A stretch of DNA of 64,000 nt, from assembly GCF_016464305.1 (NCBI RefSeq), contig NZ_JAEIOJ010000011.1:1-64000 (forward strand), written 5' to 3'. Both the position numbers and the translations under genes were made by a program. Each line of letters opens with the position of its first letter. Within the stretch, counting starts at the first letter, position 1. This stretch comes from Umezawaea beigongshangensis. GTDB taxonomy: Bacteria; Actinomycetota; Actinomycetes; Mycobacteriales; Pseudonocardiaceae. Below, in pieces: positions 33,959 through 42,046 of the stretch. The notes beneath the pieces are model-generated. The model was not told the origin of the DNA, made no database searches, and saw only the letters and a list, made by a program, of their open reading frames with translations.

Positions 33959-34780
33959 TCAGGCGTACGTGTAGGTGCCGCGGTGATCCAGGGTGGACGA
34001 GACGGTGGTTCCGAAGGGTGCGAGCGTCTCGTTGACGTCGACGACGTTGCTGACGTTCCCGCCGGGCGCGTACCGGCCCGCGTCGAACCCCCTGGAGGTC
34101 TGCCAGCGGGACCAGAGCCGGTCGATGTTGCAGTGGTGCAGGAAGAACACCGGGTCGTTGGGCGAGTCGATCTGCGCCATGTGCCCGCCGATCCAGTTGT
34201 GCACGCGCCCGTGCAGGTCCGGCGCCAGGCCGCCCTCCAGCCGGTTGCGCATGCCGCTGCGGGAGGCGGAGCTCCACGGCGACACGTCGTAGGTCGAGAC
34301 GCTCATGACACCGTCGACGTCGGAGGCCGTCGGAAGGGAGCCGCGCTGCGCCATCGCCCGGCGCAGCGACGTCGAGGAGGTGGCGCTGACGTTGATCCGC
34401 CAGTTCGCGGCACCGGCGAACGGGCCGGAGGTGACGGAACCGTTGCCGCCCGAACCGTTGCCGCCCATGAAGTCGGAGGTGAACGGTGCGCCGGTGGTGG
34501 AACGGTTGGCCGTCCAGTTCCAGTAGGGCAGGTCGACCGCCGGGTTGAAGCCCTTCAGGGCGTTCTCCAGCTCCAGCAGGAACTGTCGGTGCCAGGGCAG
34601 GAACGACGGCGACATGTGTGCGTAGTTGTGACCGTCGACGGTGCCGAAGTAGTTCATGTGGACGCGCACGAACCAGTCGTAGTTGCGACCGGTGGTCTGC
34701 GCCTTGAGCGCCTTGACCGCGGCGACGAAGTTGGACTTCTCGGCGGCTGTCAGCGCGGCCGCGTTCTTGCGGGTTCCCAT
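33959..34780 (-). CDS. melC2: Tyrosinase
   Basis: 273 residues from ATG at 34780 (MGTRKNAAAL, matching the usual start of Streptomyces MelC2; an upstream GTG at 34789 is possible). CuA ligands are His 41, His 55 and His 64 (SFLPWHRQF); CuB ligands are His 190, His 194 and His 216 (FFLHHCNIDRLW). It oxidises monophenols and diphenols to quinones for melanin. It has no signal peptide and is exported with its caddie protein, encoded directly upstream. Confidence 0.93.
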   Translation of the reverse strand: MGTRKNAAALTAAEKSNFVAAVKALKAQTTGRNYDWFVRVHMNYFGTVDGHNYAHMSPSFLPWHRQFLLELENALKGFNPAVDLPYWNWTANRSTTGAPFTSDFMGGNGSGGNGSVTSGPFAGAANWRINVSATSSTSLRRAMAQRGSLPTASDVDGVMSVSTYDVSPWSSASRSGMRNRLEGGLAPDLHGRVHNWIGGHMAQIDSPNDPVFFLHHCNIDRLWSRWQTSRGFDAGRYAPGGNVSNVVDVNETLAPFGTTVSSTLDHRGTYTYA

Positions 34781-34811
34781 GGTGCGCACCTCTTCGATGT
34801 CCCGGCCCGGG

Positions 34812-35249
34812 TCAGTGGTGGTGGTGGTCGGCGTCGCGGGTGAGCTCCTGATCCCCGAGTTGGTCCACCACGATCTTCGCCAGCTTCTTGAGGCCGTCCC
34901 GGTTGTTCGTCTCGTCCAGCGGAACGGGTTCGAAGTGGTTCACCGTGCTGATCACGGCGGTGAACGTCTCCGTCGACGTGGGGCTCACGGGGAGTTGGAC
35001 CTGCGCGACCCCGAGTTTCCTGCCGTTGATGTGAACCCTGTGCTGGCCGTTGGCCCGGTCGTGCTCGCCCTTGATCTTCTTGCCCTTGTAGACCTCTTCG
35101 AAGTCGCGGGGATCGGCTGCGGCCGACCTCTCGCGCGAGCCGGTTCTCCCGACGGACGAGGACGAGGTGACGTAGCCGAACGCGGTGGCGGTGACCAGGA
35201 CGGCCGCCGCGCCGTGCCGGAACACGTCTCGGCGAGATATGTCGGTCAT
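34812..35249 (-). CDS. melC1: Tyrosinase cofactor / caddie protein
   Basis: 145 residues. Twin-arginine signal (SRRDVFRHGAAAVLVTA), then the MelC1 core: FEEVYKGKKIKGEHD, HRVHINGRKLGVAQVQLPVS and an NHFEPVPLDETNNRDGLKKL region. It ends in a natural His-rich tail (DADHHHH), fitting its role in copper delivery. MelC1 carries MelC2 through the Tat pathway and loads its dicopper site. 31 bases separate it from melC2; one operon. Confidence 0.92.
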   Translation of the reverse strand: MTDISRRDVFRHGAAAVLVTATAFGYVTSSSSVGRTGSRERSAAADPRDFEEVYKGKKIKGEHDRANGQHRVHINGRKLGVAQVQLPVSPTSTETFTAVISTVNHFEPVPLDETNNRDGLKKLAKIVVDQLGDQELTRDADHHHH

Positions 35250-35583
35250 GACGGTCCTTAGGCGAGGAAGCGGGAGGGGATCGGCGCGCTCGCTCCGGAG
35301 TCGGGAAGAGACGGTCGATCTCGAACCGTCAGCCGATTCGCCGTACCGCTTCTTCCGTGGTTCCTCGTGCGACGAGGCGATCGTGCGCCCGTGACGAGCG
35401 GTGCTGCTCCGGTGCTGGTGCGCACGTGCAGCGTGGCCGCACTCTCCGCCGATCTGTGATGCGAATCACGATAACTCTCGACAAGATCATTGACGCCAAC
35501 GTGGTGCTCGATTCACTCAAACGAGTGTTAGCAACGCTTTTTTGTAACGTTCAGCGAAGAGTTTGTTCCGACTGCGGAAGAGC
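35250..35583. other. Non-coding region upstream of the melC operon
   Basis: AT-richer than its surroundings, with no convincing gene. It must hold the melC promoter. GTGATGCGAATCAC at 35456-35469 is a 5-bp-arm palindrome that may be a regulator site. A hairpin at 35524-35538 followed by six T is a separate feature. Confidence 0.5.
35524..35543 (+). terminator. Intrinsic-type terminator with T run
   Basis: AGTGTT-AGC-AACGCT stem-loop (one G-T pair) followed by six T at 35538-35543, unusually canonical for this GC-rich DNA. No plus-strand gene ends just upstream, so it may be a relic or end an antisense or non-coding transcript. Confidence 0.4.
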
Positions 35584-35630
35584 GCACTCGCCGTCACCGC
35601 GGTGGTACTCGGTGCGGTGACGGCGAGTGC
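35584..35630. terminator. Strong hairpin downstream of the DUF574 methyltransferase gene
   Basis: A perfect 16-bp stem (35584-35599 with 35615-35630) and 15-base loop, about 100 bases past the minus-strand methyltransferase stop. There is no T run on either side; it probably terminates that gene. Confidence 0.6.
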
Positions 35631-35728
35631 TCGACCGTCGGACCCGGCGGTGCGACCGGTTCGCGCTTCGCGGGTGCGCTGATCGGAGAGGCGCGGGCCG
35701 TCCGGATCGGCTGCGGACGACCGCGCGC

Positions 35729-36541
35729 TCAGTCTCCGTCCCGAATGCGAGCTACGCCCGCGTACACGCCCAGCACCGAGTTCTCCTCGGCGGGGGGATC
35801 CGTCTCGGGACGCCACCGCGGGGCGTCGACGAGGCCGGGCTCGACGAGGTCCGTGCCGTCGAACAGTCGCAGGACCTGGTGACGGGGGCGGAAGAACATC
35901 GGGTCGGGACTGGCGGCCATCACCGCGCTGACCTGGGCCATGCCCTCGGGGTCGTGGTCGGCGGTCAGGTGGGAGATGGCCACGAGGCTGCCGTCCGGCA
36001 CCGCGTCGCGGTACCGGGCGACCAGCCCCGCGGGGTCGCGCTCGTCGGGCACGAAGTGGTGCACGGCGACCATCAGCAGCCCGATCGGCTCGTCCGCGTC
36101 GAGCAGCTCGCGCACCGCGGGTGCGGCGAGCACGGAGTCGGGGTCGGTGAGGTCGGCCTGCACCACGCACGCGCGGTCGTCGCCGTTCAGGAGCATGGCG
36201 CTGTGCGCCACCGCCACGGGTTCGCAGTCGACGTAGATCACCCGGCTGTCCGGGGAGGCGCGCTGGGCGATCTCGTGGACGTTGCCCACCGTCGGAATCC
36301 CCGATCCCAGGTCCAGGAACCGGGTGACACCCCGCTGCACCATGTACCGCACCGCGCGGCGCAGGAACGCCCGGTTGGACTGCGCGATCGGCCTGGCCCG
36401 CGGCAGGATCTGCTCGATGCGCACCGCAGCGGCGCGGTCCGCCGCGAAGTTGTGCCCTCCGCCCAGCAGGTAGTCGTACACCCGCGCGCCCGCGGGACGC
36501 GTGATGTCGATTCCCTCGGGAACCCAGGAGAGTTCGGTCAC
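35729..36541 (-). CDS. SAM-dependent methyltransferase, DUF574 family
   Basis: 270 residues from GTG at 36541 (VTELSWVPEGID; an in-frame GTG at 36553 is also possible). Family signatures are PAGARVYDYLLGGGHNFAAD, RAFLRRAVRYMVQRGVTRFL and DLGSGIPTVGNVHEIAQ (SAM motif I), then VIYVDCEPVAVAHSAMLL. The DUF574 family is greatly expanded in actinomycetes and mostly uncharacterised. Transcribed alone, divergent from another methyltransferase gene about 215 bases away. Confidence 0.9.
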   Translation of the reverse strand: MTELSWVPEGIDITRPAGARVYDYLLGGGHNFAADRAAAVRIEQILPRARPIAQSNRAFLRRAVRYMVQRGVTRFLDLGSGIPTVGNVHEIAQRASPDSRVIYVDCEPVAVAHSAMLLNGDDRACVVQADLTDPDSVLAAPAVRELLDADEPIGLLMVAVHHFVPDERDPAGLVARYRDAVPDGSLVAISHLTADHDPEGMAQVSAVMAASPDPMFFRPRHQVLRLFDGTDLVEPGLVDAPRWRPETDPPAEENSVLGVYAGVARIRDGD

Positions 36542-36756
36542 TGCTGCCCCCACCGGCGGTCGACTGTCGACGGCCGCCGAGCCTAGCCGTCACCGGGTGG
36601 TGGCCCACCGATCCGGTGACGGCGTCACCCGATGGGCGGTACGAGCGTCACCGGTTCCCGAAGGCGCCGCGCTGGTGGGTGACGCCCGTGCGCTGCGACA
36701 GCTCTGCTGCGATTTTCGGTGGCTCGTCCCGCGGTGCACCGCCTAGGGTCGTCCGG

Positions 36757-37467
36757 ATGGATCTGAGCACCGTCGCCGTCCCGCACACCCTCGCCCGCCT
36801 GACGCCGTTGCTGCCCCCGCCTCCGGCTCGTGTCCTCGAGGCGGGCTGCGGACGTGGCGCGCTGGCCGCGGCCCTGATCGACCTGGGTTACGAGGTCACC
36901 GGCGTGGACCGCGACGCCGAGGTGGCCGCGGCGGCCGAGGCGCGCGGCGTGCCGGTGGTCCGGGCCGACGTCCGCGACGTCTCCGGTGAGTACGACGTCG
37001 TGCTGTTCACCCGTTCCCTGCACCACGCCGAGGACCTGGACGGCATCCTGGGCCACGCCACCACGTTGCTCGCCGGGGGCGGGCAGATCGTGGTCGAGGA
37101 GTTCGCCTGGGAGCGGGTGGACCACGCAGCCGCCGACTTCCTGCACGACAGTCGTGCACTGCTGGTCGCGGCCGGTCTGCTCGACGCCGAGACTCCCTCC
37201 GGTGATCTGGTCGAGGCCTGGGCCGCCGACCACGCCTCGCTGCACCGGGGCTCCGCCATGCTCGCCGCGCTGGACCGGGCCGGTGCGGATCTGACCACGG
37301 TGCCCACGGCCGTGCTGTGGCGCTTGCTCGACGGCCGCGGCGGTGCCTGGACCGAACCGGCCACCCGCGTTCCGGACGTCCTCGACGCCCTGCGTCGAGC
37401 CGAGGAACGCCGCATCGCCGCCGGCACCCTGCCCCCGGTCGGTCTCCTCGCCTCCGTCCGCCGCTGA
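36757..37467 (+). CDS. Class I SAM-dependent methyltransferase
   Basis: 236 residues from ATG at 36757. Motif I VLEAGCGRGALAAALIDLGY, motif II VTGVDRDAEVAAAAEARG, motif IV YDVVLFTRSLHHAEDLDGIL, and a post-motif IVVEEFAWERVD segment: the UbiE/Methyltransf_11 type that acts on small molecules. Substrate unknown. A decayed MFS transporter gene follows on the same strand. Confidence 0.85.
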   Translation: MDLSTVAVPHTLARLTPLLPPPPARVLEAGCGRGALAAALIDLGYEVTGVDRDAEVAAAAEARGVPVVRADVRDVSGEYDVVLFTRSLHHAEDLDGILGHATTLLAGGGQIVVEEFAWERVDHAAADFLHDSRALLVAAGLLDAETPSGDLVEAWAADHASLHRGSAMLAALDRAGADLTTVPTAVLWRLLDGRGGAWTEPATRVPDVLDALRRAEERRIAAGTLPPVGLLASVRR

Positions 37468-37591
37468 CGCCGTCCTCGTTCGAGGCCGGGTCCGCACCGT
37501 GGGGGAGCGGTCGTCAGCCGTCCGGTCCGGCCGTCGGGCCCACCCCTCGCGGCGTGCTGCCGACGGGAGCTCGGGCACCTCGTCGCCGGGT

Positions 37592-37882
37592 GTGCTCAGC
37601 TCGCCCACGCTGCTCAGCCCGTACCTGCAGGACGTCCTGCACCGGAGCCCGCTGTCCACGGGTGTCGGCTTTCTCGCCGAGGGCGTCGCGGTGATGATCG
37701 CGGGCGGCTCGGCCGCGCGGCTCGTCGGCCGTCCGGGCACCCCGGCGGTCCTGATGACCGGCCTGGTGTCGCGGTGCTCGCCGCGGTGGTGGCGGTGGCC
37801 ACCGTCCCGGACACCGCGGCGCCGGAGGCCACCGCGGTCCGGCACGGAGAAGACGCCCGCCAGCACGGTCACCGCGTCCTGA
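37592..37882 (+). pseudogene. Remnant of an MFS (DHA2-type) transporter
   Basis: TLLSPYLQDVLHRSPLSTGV then FLAEGVAVMIAGGSAARLVG matches the mid-protein transmembrane segments of drug-exporting MFS proteins. The frame breaks near 37770, and the next frame gives VLAAVVAVATVPDTA, the last helix and C-terminal tail. The N-terminal half is absent. Internal deletion and frameshift make this non-functional. It marks the left edge of the lower-GC cassette that follows. Confidence 0.65.
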
Positions 37883-38063
37883 CCCCAGCGGCACGCCGTG
37901 GCGTCCACCGGTCGAGGTCGCCGACGAACGAGAGGAAGAGCACCGGGGCGGCCAGGAGCGTCACCCTCGGAGAGGACACGCGGCATATGATCAATATTCG
38001 GTGTTCGAGATCGACGGTTTCAGAACAAGTATCGCCTTCTTCACCAGATCGAGGGATTGAAAT

Positions 38064-38091
38064 ACAATCATCGCCGCCCTACGGTGATTGT
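38064..38091. promoter_or_regulatory. Inverted repeat upstream of the RiPP cassette
   Basis: ACAATCA (38064-38070) and TGATTGT (38085-38091) are exact complements 14 bases apart, 47-74 bases before the precursor start in an AT-richer promoter-like stretch. A regulator site or a leader-RNA hairpin are both possible. Confidence 0.45.
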
Positions 38092-38137
38092 GCTGCCATC
38101 GGTCGTGATGGTCCGCCCTCAACGTGCGGGGTATTCC

Positions 38138-38629
38138 ATGACTACACCTGGTGATGTCCAGTCAGTGCCCAAGATCTTGTTTCAGCAGTCCCTTCAGCTC
38201 AGCGAGCGCATTTCTGACGACTGGGCGCGCATGCGTTCACAGCTCGTCTCGGCAGCCCATCTCGAGGCTGCTCACGGTGTGATCGCCGCCGAGCTGCCAC
38301 TCGACATCCAGCTTGCCGAGGACGATGCTCGCCAACTCGTCGCTCTTTACAACCAGGCCGTCATCGACGGCCGGTACCTGAACAAGCTGACGGTGGAACC
38401 CGCCGAAGTGGCGCAGGCGCTCGGTGTGGAGATTTCAGCGGCCGCCGAGAACGGCCTCAAGCGCATCGGCGAACTCAACGCCGTCCGGGCCGCGAACGAA
38501 GAAGCGGCCGTGCCCTTCGTCGGCGTGGTCGCAGTGGTGGGCATCGTCGTCCTCGGAGTGGTCCTGGTCGTCGATCCGGCTGTCAGGTCCGAGGTCGTCG
38601 TCGACTCGAGTGGGATTGTGAAGCTCTAG
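38138..38629 (+). CDS. Candidate RiPP precursor peptide with valine-rich core
   Basis: 163 residues from ATG at 38138. Residues 1-124 are a soluble, helical leader-like region (ISDDWARMRSQLVSAA; ELPLDIQLAEDDARQLVALY; VEPAEVAQALGVEIS). Residues 125-163 are a hydrophobic tail with 17 valines among 39 residues (VPFVGVVAVVGIVVLGVVLV, then DPAVRSEVVVDSSGIVKL). The stop is four bases before a radical SAM RiPP-maturase gene of a kind whose B12-dependent relatives methylate unactivated carbons, and valine is a known substrate residue for such enzymes. The leader matches no family I recognise (not clearly NHLP or Nif11). It could instead be a small membrane protein. GC and codon use are visibly lower than in neighbours. 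The function is inferred from context. Confidence 0.55.
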   Translation: MTTPGDVQSVPKILFQQSLQLSERISDDWARMRSQLVSAAHLEAAHGVIAAELPLDIQLAEDDARQLVALYNQAVIDGRYLNKLTVEPAEVAQALGVEISAAAENGLKRIGELNAVRAANEEAAVPFVGVVAVVGIVVLGVVLVVDPAVRSEVVVDSSGIVKL

Positions 38630-38633
38630 CACC

Positions 38634-40580
38634 ATGACCGCCGACAGCGCACCGAGCCACGACGTCGCCCTCATCAGCATGCCGTGGGCGCCTGTGCACG
38701 AGCCCAGCCTGGGGCTGGCCATCCTGAAGTCCTGCCTGACGGAGGCGGGGATATCGGCGCGGGTGCACCACTTTGCGCCGGAACTCCTCCGCTGGGTGAC
38801 GTCGGACACCTATTCGCTCGTCGCTGATGCGTGGGGCTTGAACGAGTTCGTGTTCAGCGGCGAACTCGATCCGGTGCTCGGCCGGGATCAGCAGAGTGCC
38901 GTCATCAACCGGGTCGAGACGTACTGGCGGTTCGCCGACGGGAGGTGCGGCGCCGGGCGGTACACGCCGGCCTCGATGCTCGACCTGTTCATGACGATGC
39001 GCTACGACGTGGCGCCCAAGCTCCTGGACGTCGCCGCAGAGCGGGTTCTGGAGTCGTCGCCGAAGGTCGTCGGCTTCACGTGCCTGTTCGACCAGACCAT
39101 CGCGTCGCTGGCGCTCGCCTCCGTCCTGAAAGCGCGGGATCCCGGCCTGGTGATCGTGTTCGGTGGCTATGCCTTGGAAGGTCCACCGGGGATGGCCGTC
39201 GCGAAGTCGTTTCCGTGCGTGGACCTCGTCGTGGTCGGCGACGGTGAACGGGCAATCGTCGACATCGCACAACGAGTGCTCGAGGGCCGTCCTCTCCCGC
39301 ACGATCTGCTCGCCTCCGAACGGTCGGGCGAGCAGCGGACGATACGCGCCCCGCAGGTCGACATCAATCGAACGCCGACACCGGACTACGCTGATTGGTA
39401 CCGTGACACCGCCCAGCTCGAGAAGGAACATCTCGTCAGCGTCCGCACCGAGGTGCTCCCGGTGGAGAGCTCCCGCGGGTGCTGGTGGGGTCAGCGCAAG
39501 CACTGCGTGTTCTGCGGGATCGACGACGACGCGCTGAAGTACCGGTATCGCGATCCCGAATCGACCACGGCGATGCTCGACGCGATGCGCGAACAGTACG
39601 GCGACGTCACCTTCCGATTCTCCGATTACATCATGCCGAAGGCGTACTACACCGACCTGCTTCCTCAGCTGGCCGCACGCGAGGTGCCCTTCCGCCTCCA
39701 CACCGAGATCAAGGCGAACCATCCTCCGGAGCGTGTCGAACAGCTGGCCGCGGCAGGCTTCGTCGCGATACAGCCGGGGATAGAGTCCTTCTCGTCGACA
39801 GTGCTTCGCGCCATGGACAAGGGCGTGCGCGGAATCGACAACGTGTCCCTTCTCAAGGAGGGGTACCGACAACACCTGATGATCTACTACAATCTGCTGT
39901 ACGGCTTGCCGGACGACGTGGTCGACGATTACCGGCAGATGTGCACTCTGCTCCCCCGGCTCTACCACCTGATGCCTCCGGTTTCGCGTACCGAGGTCGT
40001 CGTCACTCGTTTCGCACCACTTCAAGCCGATCCCCAGCGCTTCGGCATCACCACCGAGGCTGTTCACCACGAGTGCTACGACGTACTGTTCTCCGGTGAC
40101 TTCCTGGCGCGAAGTGGATTGAAGTTGGACGACTACTGCTACTACTTCGCGCGAACATTCAGCTTCACCAGCGAACTGGCAACCGTCTACAATCAGCTCG
40201 TCCGGCAGGTCGACCACTGGAAGGCCCTCCACCGGTCCAGGTTCGTAGAGCTTTCTCTCGTGCCCACGGAGACCGGTGCGATCGTTCGCGATTCGCGGTT
40301 CGCACCGGTGCCGGAGGAGTTCGAGCTTTCCCGCGCGGCTGCCCACCTGCACAGCAGAGCTGACCGCCGCCCGGTGAGTCTGGCTCGAACGCTGGCGTCC
40401 GCGCGGTCCGACGGCGGGTTCTCCGCCTCGGAGCTCGACGACGCGGTGGCTCAACTGGACGAGCGCAGGCTTGTCTGGCGGGAGGGAGATCTGCTTCTCG
40501 GACTGGCGCTGCCGAAGGCCGTTGTGAACGCGCACCAGGACACAGCCTGGCCCAAGGGATGGCTGTCGAACTACGTCTAG
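38634..40580 (+). CDS. RiPP maturation radical SAM protein with B12-binding-type N-domain (rSAM_ocin_1-like)
   Basis: 648 residues from ATG at 38634. The N-terminal 230 residues form a cobalamin-binding-type domain (VALISMPWAPVHEPSLGLAI; VIVFGGYALEGPPGMAVAKS; VDLVVVGDGERAIVDIAQRV). The radical SAM centre has SSRGCWWGQRKHCVFCG with Cys 283, 291 and 294; C-x7-C-x2-C within RGCWWG is diagnostic of this RiPP family. HTEIKANHPPERV and FVAIQPGIESFSSTVLRAMD follow, as in B12-dependent radical SAM methylases. The C-terminal 200 residues are family-specific. It probably modifies the adjacent valine-rich peptide. No transporter, protease or second modification enzyme is nearby. Confidence 0.88.
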   Translation: MTADSAPSHDVALISMPWAPVHEPSLGLAILKSCLTEAGISARVHHFAPELLRWVTSDTYSLVADAWGLNEFVFSGELDPVLGRDQQSAVINRVETYWRFADGRCGAGRYTPASMLDLFMTMRYDVAPKLLDVAAERVLESSPKVVGFTCLFDQTIASLALASVLKARDPGLVIVFGGYALEGPPGMAVAKSFPCVDLVVVGDGERAIVDIAQRVLEGRPLPHDLLASERSGEQRTIRAPQVDINRTPTPDYADWYRDTAQLEKEHLVSVRTEVLPVESSRGCWWGQRKHCVFCGIDDDALKYRYRDPESTTAMLDAMREQYGDVTFRFSDYIMPKAYYTDLLPQLAAREVPFRLHTEIKANHPPERVEQLAAAGFVAIQPGIESFSSTVLRAMDKGVRGIDNVSLLKEGYRQHLMIYYNLLYGLPDDVVDDYRQMCTLLPRLYHLMPPVSRTEVVVTRFAPLQADPQRFGITTEAVHHECYDVLFSGDFLARSGLKLDDYCYYFARTFSFTSELATVYNQLVRQVDHWKALHRSRFVELSLVPTETGAIVRDSRFAPVPEEFELSRAAAHLHSRADRRPVSLARTLASARSDGGFSASELDDAVAQLDERRLVWREGDLLLGLALPKAVVNAHQDTAWPKGWLSNYV

Positions 40581-41105
40581 ACCGGTGGCTCGTCGCGCAA
40601 CCGTGGCCGGGTGGTGGGGCCAGGTGCGGATGGGTGAGTCGGTGGCCGTACGACGCCGTGCTGGCGGTTGTGGATGGCCCGCAGTCACCGGGTGACGTGG
40701 AGGATCGCCAGTCTCACCGATCGTCTTCCGACGTCCCCCGCTCCATCGTGGGTCCAGTACCGCGAACCCCGATCGTTGAACGCGGGCCGATCAGGACACA
40801 GGACCGACTACCGGGTCAGCCCTCCGAGACGTGCCACCAGGACCACCGTCCCGGAGGTCGTCGGAGCCTCCGGCGTCGCGGTCGGGTCGCGCGCGAGCTG
40901 GGCGTCGGTGGTCGGCGGGCTCACGTCGGCGACCACCCGTGTCGCGCCGCTGTCGTGCACCGCGGCACTCGTCCCCGTCGCGCCCGCCTCAGCACGACGG
41001 GGGGACCGTCGAGCTGGTGAAGTGCGGGTCGGGTGGTCGTGTCCGCCGGGTGTGGTGGGGGAGTTGTGCTTAGCGTGGGTGGCCCCCGAACTGGAAGGAT
41101 CATTC
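40581..41105. other. 525 bases without a convincing gene
   Basis: The minus strand contains a protein-like tail near 40808-40950 (VVADVSPPTTDAQLARDPTA, then TTSGTVVLVARLGG) that could be the C-terminal piece of a lost gene. No repeat or RNA was recognised. The 3' end of the radical SAM operon shows no clear terminator. Confidence 0.4.
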
Positions 41106-41336
41106 ATGCGAAGGACTTTCACTGCGGTGGTCGTGCTCGTCGCGACCGCTGGCGGGATCGCCGCCGGTGCCGGTGCTGCGGGTGCGGAGCCCGGTGTCGA
41201 CACCGAGCGGGTCAGGGCCGTTGCGCACGACAGGGTCGTCGACGGCGGCGAGGAGGGCTTCCCCAACGGCCTTCTCGACGGTCTCCTGGACGGCCTTCTC
41301 GACGACCTCGACGCCGGGGACTTCCTCGGCGGGTGA
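41106..41336 (+). CDS. Small secreted peptide with Gly-Leu-Leu-Asp repeats
   Basis: 76 residues from ATG at 41106 with GGAAGGA six bases upstream. Residues 1-28 form a clear Sec signal (MRRTFTAVVVLVATAGGIAA, then GAEP). The mature part is acidic and ends with tandem GLLDGLLDGLLDDLDAGDF, repeated also at the nucleotide level. I do not recognise a family. It could be a short amphipathic surface or signalling peptide. There is no downstream partner on the same strand. Confidence 0.5.
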   Translation: MRRTFTAVVVLVATAGGIAAGAGAAGAEPGVDTERVRAVAHDRVVDGGEEGFPNGLLDGLLDGLLDDLDAGDFLGG

Positions 41337-41602
41337 CTTCCCCCGACCGGCAGCGGCACTCCCGGTCCGTGAGTGGCGAACTCGGGTCGTGCTGACGTCG
41401 GCCGAGCGGAGTGCGCTCGCGGTGACCGGGGTGCTCGTGCTGTGCCGTCCGCAGAACGCCGTTCTGCGGACGGCACGCCGATCCCGCGTTCGAGGAACTG
41501 GCAACGTGGTCGACCACCGCGCCCCGGCCCGAGGCCCGTCCCCGATCGACGGCGTCGCGGACGGACACCGGTGGCACGACACCACGACCGGGACGGTGGT
41601 GG

Positions 41603-42046
41603 CTAGTACCAGCCGGTGCAGGTGTAGACGGTCTGGGTGGCCTCGTTCACGGCGCAGGCGGACATGGTGTGGCCGTCGTCGTCGAACCACGGCGTGTAGA
41701 CGGTGGACCCGGAGGTGATCATCGCGCTGGCGATGTTGTACTCGGTCTGGGCGGGGTCGCTGTTCCACCGCCTGCTCACGTGCACCCCGTCGCCGAGCCG
41801 TCCTCCGCGGACGCGGCCCCACGCGCAGGCGTAGGACGGGCTGTAGCGCAGTTCCGCCACGATCGAGCCGTAGGTCGCCGATCTCGCCGTGATCGCGTCA
41901 CCGGCGATGGGCTCACCCCCGTCGCAACTGCGTGGCGCCCGCGGCGGTACCGGCGCGGCGGATGCCGGTGCTGCGGCCAGCAAGCCCGCCGTGGCGGCCA
42001 GCACCACACCGGCCACCACCGATCGCGACGTCGTCCTCTTCGCCAT
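41603..42046 (-). CDS. Secreted DUF2690 family protein
   Basis: 147 residues from ATG at 42046, with GGGAGC nine bases upstream. Signal peptide 1-30 ending in PASAAP. The mature domain has CDGGEPIAGDAITARSA, then AELRYSPSYACAWGRV and WNSDPAQTEYNI, the DUF2690 signature of a small cysteine-containing extracellular domain common in actinomycetes. The C-terminus (CAVNEATQTVYTCTGWY) supplies a further disulfide pair. Its function is unknown. Confidence 0.8.
   Translation of the reverse strand: MAKRTTSRSVVAGVVLAATAGLLAAAPASAAPVPPRAPRSCDGGEPIAGDAITARSATYGSIVAELRYSPSYACAWGRVRGGRLGDGVHVSRRWNSDPAQTEYNIASAMITSGSTVYTPWFDDDGHTMSACAVNEATQTVYTCTGWY

Noticed and set aside
36625-37986. 453-codon minus-strand frame over the second methyltransferase
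   Set aside because: It is the antisense of a clear SAM methyltransferase and has no recognisable domain.
37975-38137. Upstream TTG at 38057 as the start of the RiPP precursor
   Set aside because: It would pass through the inverted repeat, has no ribosome binding site and adds a poorly structured arginine-rich segment; ATG at 38138 is preferred.
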